A DNA stretch of 30,915 bases from Firmicutes bacterium UBA1191 (GTDB taxonomy: Bacteria; Bacillota; Clostridia; Peptostreptococcales; Anaerovoracaceae): positions 1 through 30,915 of the forward strand of contig DBYH01000012.1 in the NCBI GenBank assembly GCA_002310095.1, read 5' to 3'. Every line of letters begins with the position of its first letter. Position 1 is the stretch's first letter. Of the stretch, positions 12,549 to 21,562 are shown in pieces. A program made the translations under genes and the position numbers. The notes under the pieces are model-generated. The model saw only the letters and a program-made list of their open reading frames with translations. It was not told the DNA's origin and searched no databases.

Positions 12549-14282
12549 CTATATCTGGCTTTTCTCCCCCACCTTGATCTCAAACACATTCCTGTTGCTG
12601 CTGATTGTCATAAGATGCTGTTTCTTCTGTGTCCGCTGACCGGCAAAAGTTGAAATGAGATAAGCCCGCAGGGATGTTACCGGCATATCCTCATCCGTGA
12701 GATCAAACGGCCTGCCGTTGTCTTTCTCAATAATCTCGATATGATTGTCCCTCATTACCAGTGTGCATTCGCCCATTACCGGAATGCCTTCGTTGAGGTC
12801 ATATACGAGCATGAACATCTCTTCTATCAGCAGCATCACCGAGATAACCGTCTTATCATCATATTGGCGCGCCCGCAGAACCTTCTCCGCTTCGTCCCTG
12901 ATCCTGAGGACCTCTTCGGGCCTGATATCGAATTCAAAAAACACAAAGCCGCCCTGTTTTTCCTGTTCTGTAATCAGCAGCGGATACTCAGCCCTGCCGT
13001 ACCTGAACAGAATATAGAGCGCGCTGATGGCCGTTGCCAGTAATGGCGTCAGAGCAAGTCCCGCGAACATTCCGTAGATACCGAAGATATTTCCCAGCAG
13101 GATAGCCAGAGGTATCGAGATCACCACGTCCCGCAGTCCGCAGATGGCGGCGCCCAGTCCTATTTTCCCCCGCAGCAGATAATACGATGGGAGCAGATAC
13201 AAAAGACTGATGAACACGTAACTCAGTGAAACGATGCGTGTGCATGAGACCGCAAGTTCAATCATCCCGGGATCATAAATGCCGAGGACCTTCGGAAGAA
13301 GCGGAGCGGCCAGAAATACTGCGACGGTAAGGACAAGGCCTTCTATGACGCAGGTCATTTTGGCGATTCTGTAAGTGTTCCGCACTCCCTGATAGGAGCC
13401 TTCGCCCAGATACATGCTGATGATCGGCGTAATAGCCATGCCGATGCCGTCAAAGACAAGCGTAAACTTTGCCAGGAGCAAAATGACGGCCACGATGATA
13501 AGTGTCTCCGCCCCGAATCGCCAGACCGTGTATTTCTCCAGACAGGCCACGTAGATGGCTACGTAGATATAGGCGCTCGCGTCAATCATGCTGTACTTCA
13601 CGACAGACTTCATCATCGGCCGCGAAAAATACAGGTTGATCCTGAGCGAGTTTGTTTTCTTCGGAAAGTGAGCCAGGGCGACCGGAATCGACAGCGCCGT
13701 TGCCAGCAGTGTTCCGAGCGCGATTCCCGCGGAACCCATCGAATGGCACAGAATGATCGACAATGGGATATTTCCCACCGTCTGGACGATGCTGACGATC
13801 GCGCTGAGCACTTCATCACCGTCCGCGAAAATCATCTCTCTGAGGTATGATTGCAAAGGCAGGATAAGGAACACGAAGGACATCCAGAAGAGATACCCCT
13901 CCGCGTAATGAAAAACCGATTCACTCGGATCAAAGAAACTGAGATACGCATTCCCCGCCAGAAGTGAGAATACCATGACAAGGATTCCCGCAATCACATT
14001 CATTCCAAGTCCGAACCCAAACGTCTGATCCGCTTTGGCCTGATTGAACTTACCCATTTCCCGCGAATACAGAATCGGAATTCCGATGGAACAAAGGCTC
14101 CCAAGAAATATCGCGAACGAATACAGCGGAATAGCCAGATTGATTCCTGCGACAGCGTCATCACCCAGGAGGACGCCCGCTATGATGAAATCCGCCACCG
14201 AAAGGAGAGTGACGATCATCATATTCAGCGTCCCGCCGATAAGCATGGACCTGTATTTCTTTGTCATCATCGTCCGCTTCAT
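12549..14282 (-). CDS. MATE-family transporter fused to a C-terminal ATPase-like domain
   Basis: Residues 1 to about 430 form a typical MATE transporter of about 12 TM helices (GTLNMMIVTLLSVADFIIAGVLLGDDAVAGINLA at the start), expected to export cations or drugs by Na+ or H+ antiport. Residues about 440-577 are not part of MATE proteins. They contain DIRPEEVLRIRDEAEKVLRARQ, LLIEEMFMLVYDLN and EIIEKDNGRPFDLTDED, which resemble an RsbW-type GHKL ATPase domain. The DNGRPFD box is intact. The usual N-box asparagine after EE is not seen, so nucleotide binding may be altered. Total length is 577 aa against about 450 for a plain MATE protein. AAAGG lies 9 nt before the ATG. Confidence 0.88.
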   Translation of the reverse strand: MKRTMMTKKYRSMLIGGTLNMMIVTLLSVADFIIAGVLLGDDAVAGINLAIPLYSFAIFLGSLCSIGIPILYSREMGKFNQAKADQTFGFGLGMNVIAGILVMVFSLLAGNAYLSFFDPSESVFHYAEGYLFWMSFVFLILPLQSYLREMIFADGDEVLSAIVSIVQTVGNIPLSIILCHSMGSAGIALGTLLATALSIPVALAHFPKKTNSLRINLYFSRPMMKSVVKYSMIDASAYIYVAIYVACLEKYTVWRFGAETLIIVAVILLLAKFTLVFDGIGMAITPIISMYLGEGSYQGVRNTYRIAKMTCVIEGLVLTVAVFLAAPLLPKVLGIYDPGMIELAVSCTRIVSLSYVFISLLYLLPSYYLLRGKIGLGAAICGLRDVVISIPLAILLGNIFGIYGMFAGLALTPLLATAISALYILFRYGRAEYPLLITEQEKQGGFVFFEFDIRPEEVLRIRDEAEKVLRARQYDDKTVISVMLLIEEMFMLVYDLNEGIPVMGECTLVMRDNHIEIIEKDNGRPFDLTDEDMPVTSLRAYLISTFAGQRTQKKQHLMTISSNRNVFEIKVGEKSQI

Positions 14283-14328
14283 TGATATATACCTTTATAG
14301 GGACCCCGGGGCAGATTTCGTCAGATTT

Positions 14329-16086
14329 CTAATCCTTCCTCCTCCGGTTCGGAATCAGTATCACAACAGCCAGTATCGCGTCCAGAATCGCGATTCCGAT
14401 AAGAACCATCATGCCGTCTTTAAAGGTGCGTGAGGTCTTTCCGGAATCCGCGGCCTTTTCAGGCGCATTCGGAACTTCTGAGTACGCGGCAGGGTCCAGG
14501 TCGACTTCCATCGGCTCCAGCACACGCTTAGTATCCAGAACCTCATGAGTCTCCGGATTGCGTCCCAGCTGCATCGAATTACTGTTGTTGCTCTGATTCC
14601 ACATAACGTCGTTCAGGAGCGCCTTCGCGTCTGAGAAAGCCTGCTTTTGCATGATGCTGCAATACTTCGTGATGTAGTCCGCCGCGTCCTTTGAGTCGAT
14701 CCCGGCGGCGCGTTCAAGAACCTGCGGCATGCCGTCGAACATTCCCTTCTCCGCCTTGCTCCAGTAGTCCCTTACAGGCTGCCCGTACGTAGCCGCGTTG
14801 TCCGGCCCGGCGCAAAGGGTCGTCAGCGCCTTGAACGCGTAATACGGGTAACGCTCCGAATCGAAGACCCCGTGATCCGCCTCGGGCTGGTTGAGGCTGT
14901 ACTCCTGACTGATGGACTCGACAGCGTTGGAGACCGGAACGAACGCTCCGTAGATGAGAGGTCCCACGCTGACCCATGTGACGCATGCCATCGACGCAGG
15001 CAGATCCGGATAGGCCTGCAGGGCGTGTGTGCTGGACGATGTCTCCGTACCGATCACGCGCATGTCGATCCGGCCCGTCGTGTCCGGGTCGTACTTTGTT
15101 CCATCGAAACGGTTCCTCATGAGAGCGGCAACGTCCTCCATGCCCACTTTCTTATCAGCGGTAAAGCACAGTGGGTACCTTTCTTTCGCGTCATAGTCAC
15201 CGCCGTAAAGGGACGGTGCCAGTATCTGATGGCCTATCCACGTACGCATGTGGCTGTAAGCCTTTGTCATTTCGTCTCCGGAATAAGTATCAAAAAGATT
15301 CAGCTCATCCGCTTTTTCGCTTTCGCTGCCGTACACCGCGAAGCCGTTCTCTTCGGCCAGGCTCTGCAGGTCTTTGGAAACGATGCAGTCTTCATAGTCC
15401 GAAAGATACTCCAGCGTGAATTCGTTGCCGAATACCGCCACCTTGTCCGCCGGCAGTTTAACGGCCGCGTACTGATGTCCGGTGTACATCTCCACGTACC
15501 AGGCTTCCTTCTGATCCGCGATCATGGCGATATTCGTTTCCGCGCTCCCGTAAGTGTCGATCAGCGAGAGCAGCACCTCCACCGCCTCCCGTGCCGTTTT
15601 GCTCTGGCAGATCACCAGATCGTCCGAGGTGTCTTCTATGAGTCCCTTCTCGACCCATGGATCAGCCTTCATCGCCGCGTCATTTGCAAAGGCAGTAACG
15701 GACATTGTCATCATTACTCCGTATTCATTAATGCAGGCTGCGGCGTCCCTCTGGCCGTCTTCAGGGATATAAAAACTGTCCATGAAAGGAGTCTCAGTAT
15801 ACCTGTATGTGGTCTTCGGAAGCTCCGCCTGAACGGTTCCGTCCATGTCCACCGGCATGGTCCTGCCCGGTTTGTTTTCCACTCTTGGAACAACATGAAC
15901 GCAGCTTGGATTTGTGCCCTGTATGTCATTGCACCGGGCGAGAATCGTCGTTCCGTCGCTGCTCGCGTCCGGTCCAACATAAACGGCGGTGCAGGCTGAG
16001 CTGACCGCCGCGGTGCCAAAGAGCACCATGCACAATATCAGAAATGTAAGTATGAATATCCTTGGTGTTCTCATACGCTGAATCAT
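14329..16086 (-). CDS. Secreted, membrane-anchored C69-family dipeptidase
   Basis: This 585-aa PepD-type (family C69) peptidase starts with a signal peptide ending VSSA. Cys32 follows and becomes the N-terminal nucleophile after cleavage (CTAVYVGPDASSDGTTILARCND). The catalytic domain fills most of the chain. A C-terminal TM helix (about 557-580, DGMMVLIGIAILDAILAVVILI) followed by RRRKD anchors it, placing the enzyme on the outer surface. It probably hydrolyses dipeptides outside the cell. The ribosome binding site is weak; an in-frame ATG at residue 5 is possible. It starts 15 nt after the surface-protein gene, so the two form an operon. Confidence 0.9.
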   Translation of the reverse strand: MIQRMRTPRIFILTFLILCMVLFGTAAVSSACTAVYVGPDASSDGTTILARCNDIQGTNPSCVHVVPRVENKPGRTMPVDMDGTVQAELPKTTYRYTETPFMDSFYIPEDGQRDAAACINEYGVMMTMSVTAFANDAAMKADPWVEKGLIEDTSDDLVICQSKTAREAVEVLLSLIDTYGSAETNIAMIADQKEAWYVEMYTGHQYAAVKLPADKVAVFGNEFTLEYLSDYEDCIVSKDLQSLAEENGFAVYGSESEKADELNLFDTYSGDEMTKAYSHMRTWIGHQILAPSLYGGDYDAKERYPLCFTADKKVGMEDVAALMRNRFDGTKYDPDTTGRIDMRVIGTETSSSTHALQAYPDLPASMACVTWVSVGPLIYGAFVPVSNAVESISQEYSLNQPEADHGVFDSERYPYYAFKALTTLCAGPDNAATYGQPVRDYWSKAEKGMFDGMPQVLERAAGIDSKDAADYITKYCSIMQKQAFSDAKALLNDVMWNQSNNSNSMQLGRNPETHEVLDTKRVLEPMEVDLDPAAYSEVPNAPEKAADSGKTSRTFKDGMMVLIGIAILDAILAVVILIPNRRRKD

Positions 16087-16101
16087 TGTTCTTTACACAG
16101 G

Positions 16102-18477
16102 TTATTTCACCTTGATCTTGATAGTCACTGACTTAGTTGCAGATTTGTAGTTCTTGTTCCCTGCCGCCTTGACTTTGACCTTGACGTTGTAGGTCCCCTT
16201 CTTGATGCCCTTCTTGACGGTCAGTTTGCCTTTGGTCTTGTTGACCTTGAAGTACTTCTTGAAGTCCTTGCTTCCTTTCTTGGCCGAGGCGAGCTTGTAT
16301 GTGATCTTGCCCTTTCCTTCCTTCGTGGTCTTGATCACCTCGGTGACGCCCAGGGTCTTGGACTTGCTTTTGACGTCGCTGTACTTGACTGTCGCCGCCT
16401 TGGCCTTGACCTTCAGCGGATTTGCCGCTTTCTTTATGGTGAAGGTTTTCGTTATGCTGTCTGTGTATTTGCCCTTGCCGGTGATTATCATCTTCGCCTT
16501 GCCGGCGTTCTTGTTGTTCTTATAGCTTATTGTATAGTCCTTGTCTTTTTTCAGTTTCTTGCCGCTCAGCGTTACGACCGGCGACTGCTTGATCTTTTTC
16601 CCGGTGTATGTCTTGTTCGAAACACCGGTCACCTTCGCCTTTGTAAGAGTGCAGAGCTTCCACCGTGCGTAAAGAGTAAGGTCCTTATCGGCTTCCGCGA
16701 AGTGTATTATCTCCTTGTTTGCGTAGGCTTTGCCGCTTCCGTCCGCCTTCGTGTTCCAGCCCGTGAACCGGTAGCCCTTGCGGGTGAATCCGTTCCCCAG
16801 CAGCTTAATACCAGTGTCCAGCGGGAACTGCTGTACCAGCATCTTGCCGCTGCCGCCATTGGCCTTGAAGTTTACCTTGCGCCCTTTTACAAAAGCAGCC
16901 TCGCCGCTGTGGTTTTTTGCAACAACGTAGTCCTCACGTCCCTCGCCGACGCTCAGGAACACCTCGGCCGGGTCACGGCCCGGATTGTTCTCCGCAAAGC
17001 CCTGTGTGAACGCACAAACATCGTCTGGCATGTCAGGATCCATCCACACTGTCAACTGTTCTTTATTGGTCATCTTTCCTACGATTTTAAGCGGCGGCTC
17101 GTCGGTGCTCTCATAACGGAATACTAATACTTTGAAATCGCAGACCTTTCCGTGAACATCAGCGCTGCCTTTTATGTTAGTCGACTTCGGCACATTATAT
17201 CTATACCCGGTGTTGCAATAAACTCCGCAGCCGTTGCTTCTAACCTGTCCTCCGTTCATAACGAAATTACAGCCATAACTCTCCACACCGCGACTGTTGC
17301 CGCTGATCTTGCCGGAATTCATCGTGAAACGTGCTCCATTAATCATATGAACACCGTGATTCCCCCCTGCAATTTCTCCGCCTTTCATTATAAATGTTCC
17401 ATGATTGAGCGTCTCGCTTCCCGGCCACACATCTCCCTTCAGGAATACAGCGTCCGCATTTTCATCTTTCGATGCGCACCGGATCGTTCCGTTCGTCATT
17501 GTGCAATCGGCCTCACTCAAGTCCAAACCGCCATAGACTCCGGATATTTCTCCGCCTTTCATCTCAAACTTGGTGTCATATAGACTCACGCAGGGAACAT
17601 TACTGGAATCGGAAATGGCTTTGATCCTGCAGTTTGTCAGTTTCAGTCCACTGTCCGGATATCTCCATTCGGAATAAAAAGATATTCCGCATTCGTCCGC
17701 GTCAACCGAAACACCGTTCATCTCGCATATGACGTTATCTGATAGTGAAAAGCTATACGGATTGCTCCCTTCCCTGTTGCTCAGAATATTGCCGTTTTCG
17801 ATTTTTAGCTGCGCCGGCTTACTGCCATCCCTCGATGAAACATTGAAATAACCCGGCAGGTTCAAACCACAAAGGTCAATGTGTACGTTCTGTCCTGCCT
17901 GTACGTAGTAGCTCTGATAATCACCGCTCAAATACTCTGCCGGATCTTTCTGGAAAAAGTAGCTGTCCGGATCGGGAATAAACTTCACCGGCTCAACTTC
18001 CTCAGGTATCGTATATAACAAGTTATGCAGATGCTCCGAACTCGGGATTACGATTCCTCCGTTGGTTGCAGTGATACGATAGGTTTTTCCTTTATAGGTC
18101 AGTTTCAGCCATTCCTCGCCATTTATGGGCTGATGTGAGGTTATTACTCCATCGTTCACAGAAAACAGCTCCGGATTGCTGCACTTCGCATCCCCCGCCC
18201 TGGAATCAATTCTCAGGGCCTCTTTCAGTTTATCTATGTTAACCGAGTTTCTGTCAGGATGAGCAGCTGTGGCCTCGCCGGGAAGAACATAATACTTTCC
18301 CTCATATTCGAACTTAATGCTGTATTTCGAGATATCATAATTACGCATATATTCATCTGCCCTATCCCAGTCCGACTCCGTCGCGAAAACATCGGCCGGC
18401 GACACCAGCGCCACGGCAAACATCACCATTGCGGTTCCGAGCACGGCGGCTCCAAGTTTTATTCTTCTCATTTTCAT
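16102..18477 (-). CDS. Large surface protein: beta-helix, InlB-type repeat, lysine-rich tail
   Basis: This 791-aa exported protein has a signal peptide at 1-32 (ending VFATES). Residues about 215-440 hold short degenerate repeats of the type F-MKGGEISGN-GV (MKGGEIAGGNHGVHM, MNSGKISGNSRGVES, MNGGQVRSNGCGVYC), suggesting a right-handed beta-helix. Residues about 530-607 form an InlB/Flg_new repeat (VNFKANGGSG, FTRKGYRFTGWNTKADGSGKAY, LTLYARWK). Residues about 610-791 are lysine-rich Ig-like modules (TYTGKKIKQSPVVTL, DYTISYKNNKNAGKAKMII) that may bind cell-wall polymers. No LPXTG motif is present. GGGGAG lies 6 nt before the ATG. Likely an adhesin or wall-associated protein; ligand unknown. Confidence 0.88.
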   Translation of the reverse strand: MKMRRIKLGAAVLGTAMVMFAVALVSPADVFATESDWDRADEYMRNYDISKYSIKFEYEGKYYVLPGEATAAHPDRNSVNIDKLKEALRIDSRAGDAKCSNPELFSVNDGVITSHQPINGEEWLKLTYKGKTYRITATNGGIVIPSSEHLHNLLYTIPEEVEPVKFIPDPDSYFFQKDPAEYLSGDYQSYYVQAGQNVHIDLCGLNLPGYFNVSSRDGSKPAQLKIENGNILSNREGSNPYSFSLSDNVICEMNGVSVDADECGISFYSEWRYPDSGLKLTNCRIKAISDSSNVPCVSLYDTKFEMKGGEISGVYGGLDLSEADCTMTNGTIRCASKDENADAVFLKGDVWPGSETLNHGTFIMKGGEIAGGNHGVHMINGARFTMNSGKISGNSRGVESYGCNFVMNGGQVRSNGCGVYCNTGYRYNVPKSTNIKGSADVHGKVCDFKVLVFRYESTDEPPLKIVGKMTNKEQLTVWMDPDMPDDVCAFTQGFAENNPGRDPAEVFLSVGEGREDYVVAKNHSGEAAFVKGRKVNFKANGGSGKMLVQQFPLDTGIKLLGNGFTRKGYRFTGWNTKADGSGKAYANKEIIHFAEADKDLTLYARWKLCTLTKAKVTGVSNKTYTGKKIKQSPVVTLSGKKLKKDKDYTISYKNNKNAGKAKMIITGKGKYTDSITKTFTIKKAANPLKVKAKAATVKYSDVKSKSKTLGVTEVIKTTKEGKGKITYKLASAKKGSKDFKKYFKVNKTKGKLTVKKGIKKGTYNVKVKVKAAGNKNYKSATKSVTIKIKVK

Positions 18478-18611
18478 AACACACTCCCCAGAACAGAATC
18501 TGTATCATTCCCCTTGTGTTTCAAAACTTGCCATTAATAGTTTATCACAGGATAGGGCTAAAGCGTTAGTTCTTGTTTTCTATTTACATTTTATTCTCTG
18601 CGATAATACTG

Positions 18612-18617
18612 TATAAT
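18612..18617 (+). promoter_or_regulatory. Candidate -10 box before the membrane Hsp70 module
   Basis: A perfect TATAAT lies 9 nt before the ATG at 18627, and no Shine-Dalgarno sequence is visible between them. TTTACA occurs upstream but at 23 bp, so no good -35 pairs with it. A leaderless or very short-leader transcript is possible. Confidence 0.3.
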
Positions 18618-18626
18618 TATGTTGTT

Positions 18627-19526
18627 ATGAAATTTGTTGAATTACTCGAAAGAGACAAACAGAATCTGCTTACGGAGCTGGCGGCTTCAAAGACAGCGGA
18701 AAAAGCCACACATGTCCTGGAGAACGAGCTGGACAAGCTCCTCCTGATGTACAATGACCAGTGCAGCAATGAACGTGAAAGGGATGCTGCAGCGTACATG
18801 ACGCAGGCCATCAGGTTTTCCCTGCCTCTCATCGACTCCGTAGGCGAGACGAAGGTCTGGGAGACGGGAACGCCGTCTTCAGCGAAGAGCAAAAGCAGAC
18901 TGAACCCACTGGTATTCCTGTTCATAATAGGAGCGCTGGTCCTCTGCGGACTGGGGCTGTTCCCGTTCATCGCGCCGGAATTCAGCGGCGGCCTGGAAAG
19001 CTTCAAGAACTTCGACGTTGCCCTGCTCAAGCCTCTCGGCTTCATAGCAGGCGGCATCGCTTCCGCTGTGGTGGGAGGCCTGCTGGCAAGGCGCCCGGGA
19101 CAGAAGCAGTCCAAGCGCACCCAGCACGTCGAGATCCAGGTCGACTCGGCTAAAATCTACAGGAGCTTCAGAAACGCCCTGCTGGCCGTAGATCAGAACC
19201 TGGAAGAAATCAGAGCCATGGAGCGCTGGGCGGAGCGCGAAACCGCGGGAACCATCGATGGCCATGAAGTGTCCGATTCGGAGCTGGACATCTTCTCCGA
19301 TTTACTCGCGGCTTCATACAGCAATGACCCTGACTTTGCTCTGGAGAAGATCGAAGCAATCAAATACTATCTGCACAAACAGCAGATCGAGGTCGTGGAC
19401 TACAGCCCTGAGACTGCGCAGTTCTTCGACATGATGCCGGGACAGAACGCGGGAACCATCAGGCCTGCTATGGTCGCCAGCGGCAACCTGCTGCGCAAGG
19501 GAATAGCTTCATCAGGAGGCAGATAA
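18627..19526 (+). CDS. Unknown membrane protein with helical N-terminus and TM hairpin
   Basis: I do not recognise this 299-aa protein. Residues 1-70 are helical and charged (MKFVELLERDKQNLLTELAA..., probable coiled coil). Two TM helices (about 94-115 and 134-154) form a hairpin joined by a short loop. Residues 160-299 are helical and soluble, and no catalytic motif is visible. An in-frame extension to 18573 adds a hydrophobic segment, but the ATG at 18627 is preferred as a charged start. It ends in TAA immediately followed by the ATG of the Hsp70-like gene, with no gap. The two products are therefore probably made together and may form one membrane complex. Confidence 0.8.
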   Translation: MKFVELLERDKQNLLTELAASKTAEKATHVLENELDKLLLMYNDQCSNERERDAAAYMTQAIRFSLPLIDSVGETKVWETGTPSSAKSKSRLNPLVFLFIIGALVLCGLGLFPFIAPEFSGGLESFKNFDVALLKPLGFIAGGIASAVVGGLLARRPGQKQSKRTQHVEIQVDSAKIYRSFRNALLAVDQNLEEIRAMERWAERETAGTIDGHEVSDSELDIFSDLLAASYSNDPDFALEKIEAIKYYLHKQQIEVVDYSPETAQFFDMMPGQNAGTIRPAMVASGNLLRKGIASSGGR

Positions 19527-21440
19527 ATGGATCGTTTTTTTGGATTTGATCTGGGCGACGCCGAAAGCGCCATAGCCAGATTGTACAAAGAAGATCAGGT
19601 CGTCCCTGAGATGATAACCGTAGCCGGCGAGAAGAGTTTCATCACCGCCTACGCACAGCTCAACTCGGGCGAACTTCTCATCGGCGAGAAGGCCTGCTAC
19701 GCTGACAACGTCAATAAGCGCAGGATCCGCTTCAAGAGCCGTTTCCTGACGGACGGCTCCAGCGCGGCGGACATCAAGAGCTTCGCGGCGGGCGTGCTGG
19801 GCCAGCTCTACGGAAGCGGTGACCTGATCAAAAATGAAGAGACAAGCATATACGTCGGCTGCCCTGCCGGCTGGAACAGGAACGCCCGGGAGCACTACCG
19901 GGAGATTTTCGAGAGCGCGGGTTATCCCCCTGTGAAGATAATCTCGGAGTCCAGGGCGGCAATGGTCAGCGCGTGCCAGTCCAAGCACCTGCAGATCGGC
20001 GTGGACATTCTGTCCAAGCCTGTTCTCGTAGTGGATATCGGCTCGTCTACGACTGACTTTGCATACATTATGGGCGGCAAGGAAGTCGAGATGCAGACAG
20101 CCGGCGAGGTAATGCTGGGCGGCGGCCTCATGGACGAGATACTTCTCGAGGAGTCCGTGGCCTCGTCGGGCATGTTCAAAAAGAAAATACAGTCCGTCTT
20201 CGAGGAGAGCGAACCGTGGCGCGCATACGCCGAGTTCGCCGCTAGACGGCTCAAGGAAAAATACTTCTCGGACGAAGAATACTGGAGCAGGAACAAGTGC
20301 GTTGAGAGCATCGTCCTCCACTACAACCTGCCTGTTAAACTGACCCTGAAGATGGACAAGGACATCGCGGGCAAGCTGGTCAACAAGAAGACCGACAAAC
20401 TGGGCGGACGCTCATTCCGCCAGGTCTTCACCGAGTCTCTCAAAGATGTCAAAGACGGCATCGATGGCAAGCAGCCTGAGCTTATTTTCCTGACCGGCGG
20501 CGTCAGCAAGCTTCCTGCCATCCGTCAGTGGTGCAGCGAAGTATTCACCGACTCCGTCATAATTACCGCAACCGATCCCGAGTTCTCCGTCGCCAGAGGC
20601 CTGGCCTACTGCGGCCGCATCGACGAGGACCTGAGAGAGTTCAAGGAGGATCTGGACAAACTGGTTCACTCCAATACCATCGAGGATATAGTCAGCAAGC
20701 ACCTTCCTCAGCTCTACAAGAACGCGGTCGATACACTTGTGGAACCGATCGTCTCCAGAGTCGCCCTGCCGATATTCGAGAGATGGCGTTCGGGAGAGAT
20801 CAGCAAGCTCGAAGACACTGATGTGATCCTTCAGCAGGACATCGCCGGTCTTCTCGAGGAGGACGAGACGAGAGAAATGCTGGCTGGACCGATCACTTCC
20901 TGGCTGAGGCCGGTCATCGAAGAACTCGAAGAGTACACGGTTCCGATCTGCATCAAGCACCGTGTACCGTACACAGCACTGAGTCTCAAGTCCTACCTTA
21001 GCGTTTCGGACATTGACATCAAGGTAAATGCCAAGGATCTGTTCGCTATCAACGAGATGACGATTCTGATCGACTCCATCGTAACGGCGCTGCTGGCCAT
21101 ACTCATGTCCACCCTGAGCTTCATCCCGTTCTTCGCGGACCCGAGCGGCATCATGGTCGGCATCATTACATCCATCGTCGTCCTGTTCCTGGGCAAAGAC
21201 AAGATGCAGGAGAAGATGCTCTCGGCCGACATTCCGAAGCCGATGAGAAAGCTCGTTCCAAAGAGCGCGTTCAGCTCCCGCATGGACAACATCAGCTCCG
21301 ATGTGAAGGAGGCCTTCTACAAGAGCCTCGAGCAGGAAAAGAACGACGAGATCAGCCAGCGCATGGTCGAGGAAATCTCCACCCAGATCCAGCACACTCT
21401 GGTCAAGATGGCGGAAGTCGTCGAGATACCTCTCGCCTAG
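19527..21440 (+). CDS. Hsp70-like ATPase with C-terminal membrane hairpin
   Basis: This is a 637-aa actin/Hsp70-superfamily ATPase. Phosphate-1 is FFGFDLGDAES (4-14), the connector is ISESRAAMVSA (139-149), phosphate-2 is VLVVDIGSSTTDFAYI (166-181), and the adenosine motif is LIFLTGGVSKLPAIRQW (319-335). The ATPase therefore looks competent. The usual DnaK substrate-binding beta domain is missing. Residues about 365-510 are helical and carry two TM helices (about 512-533, 539-556), with a helical cytoplasmic tail to 637. The architecture is that of a membrane-tethered Hsp70 relative rather than a general chaperone. It follows its partner gene with no gap and is followed by a strong terminator. 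Confidence 0.85.
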   Translation: MDRFFGFDLGDAESAIARLYKEDQVVPEMITVAGEKSFITAYAQLNSGELLIGEKACYADNVNKRRIRFKSRFLTDGSSAADIKSFAAGVLGQLYGSGDLIKNEETSIYVGCPAGWNRNAREHYREIFESAGYPPVKIISESRAAMVSACQSKHLQIGVDILSKPVLVVDIGSSTTDFAYIMGGKEVEMQTAGEVMLGGGLMDEILLEESVASSGMFKKKIQSVFEESEPWRAYAEFAARRLKEKYFSDEEYWSRNKCVESIVLHYNLPVKLTLKMDKDIAGKLVNKKTDKLGGRSFRQVFTESLKDVKDGIDGKQPELIFLTGGVSKLPAIRQWCSEVFTDSVIITATDPEFSVARGLAYCGRIDEDLREFKEDLDKLVHSNTIEDIVSKHLPQLYKNAVDTLVEPIVSRVALPIFERWRSGEISKLEDTDVILQQDIAGLLEEDETREMLAGPITSWLRPVIEELEEYTVPICIKHRVPYTALSLKSYLSVSDIDIKVNAKDLFAINEMTILIDSIVTALLAILMSTLSFIPFFADPSGIMVGIITSIVVLFLGKDKMQEKMLSADIPKPMRKLVPKSAFSSRMDNISSDVKEAFYKSLEQEKNDEISQRMVEEISTQIQHTLVKMAEVVEIPLA

Positions 21441-21462
21441 CCTCACGCAAAAGCAACATAAA

Positions 21463-21495
21463 ACGGACAGGATCGCTCCTGTCCGTTGTTTTATT
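21463..21495. terminator. Bidirectional terminator
   Basis: A 10-bp stem (ACGGACAGGA, 21463-21472, with TCCTGTCCGT, 21477-21486) with a TCGC loop is followed by TGTTTTATTT. The minus strand has TTTTATGTT. It serves the Hsp70-like gene, and can serve the convergent XRE gene that ends at 21563. Confidence 0.85.
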
Positions 21496-21562
21496 TACAT
21501 CATCAATATACTAAATCTATATACTAGCTTTATATCTTAAACCCCTATTTTGTTCGCCGTCT

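Noticed and set aside
14872..15999. Plus-strand open frame (375 codons) opposite the C69 dipeptidase
   Set aside because: It is a codon-bias shadow of the dipeptidase; no recognisable motif, and the sense strand has catalytic and signal-peptide features.
19512..21446. Minus-strand open frames (269 and 344 codons) opposite the Hsp70-like gene
   Set aside because: The sense strand carries a full set of Hsp70 ATPase motifs; the antisense frames show none.
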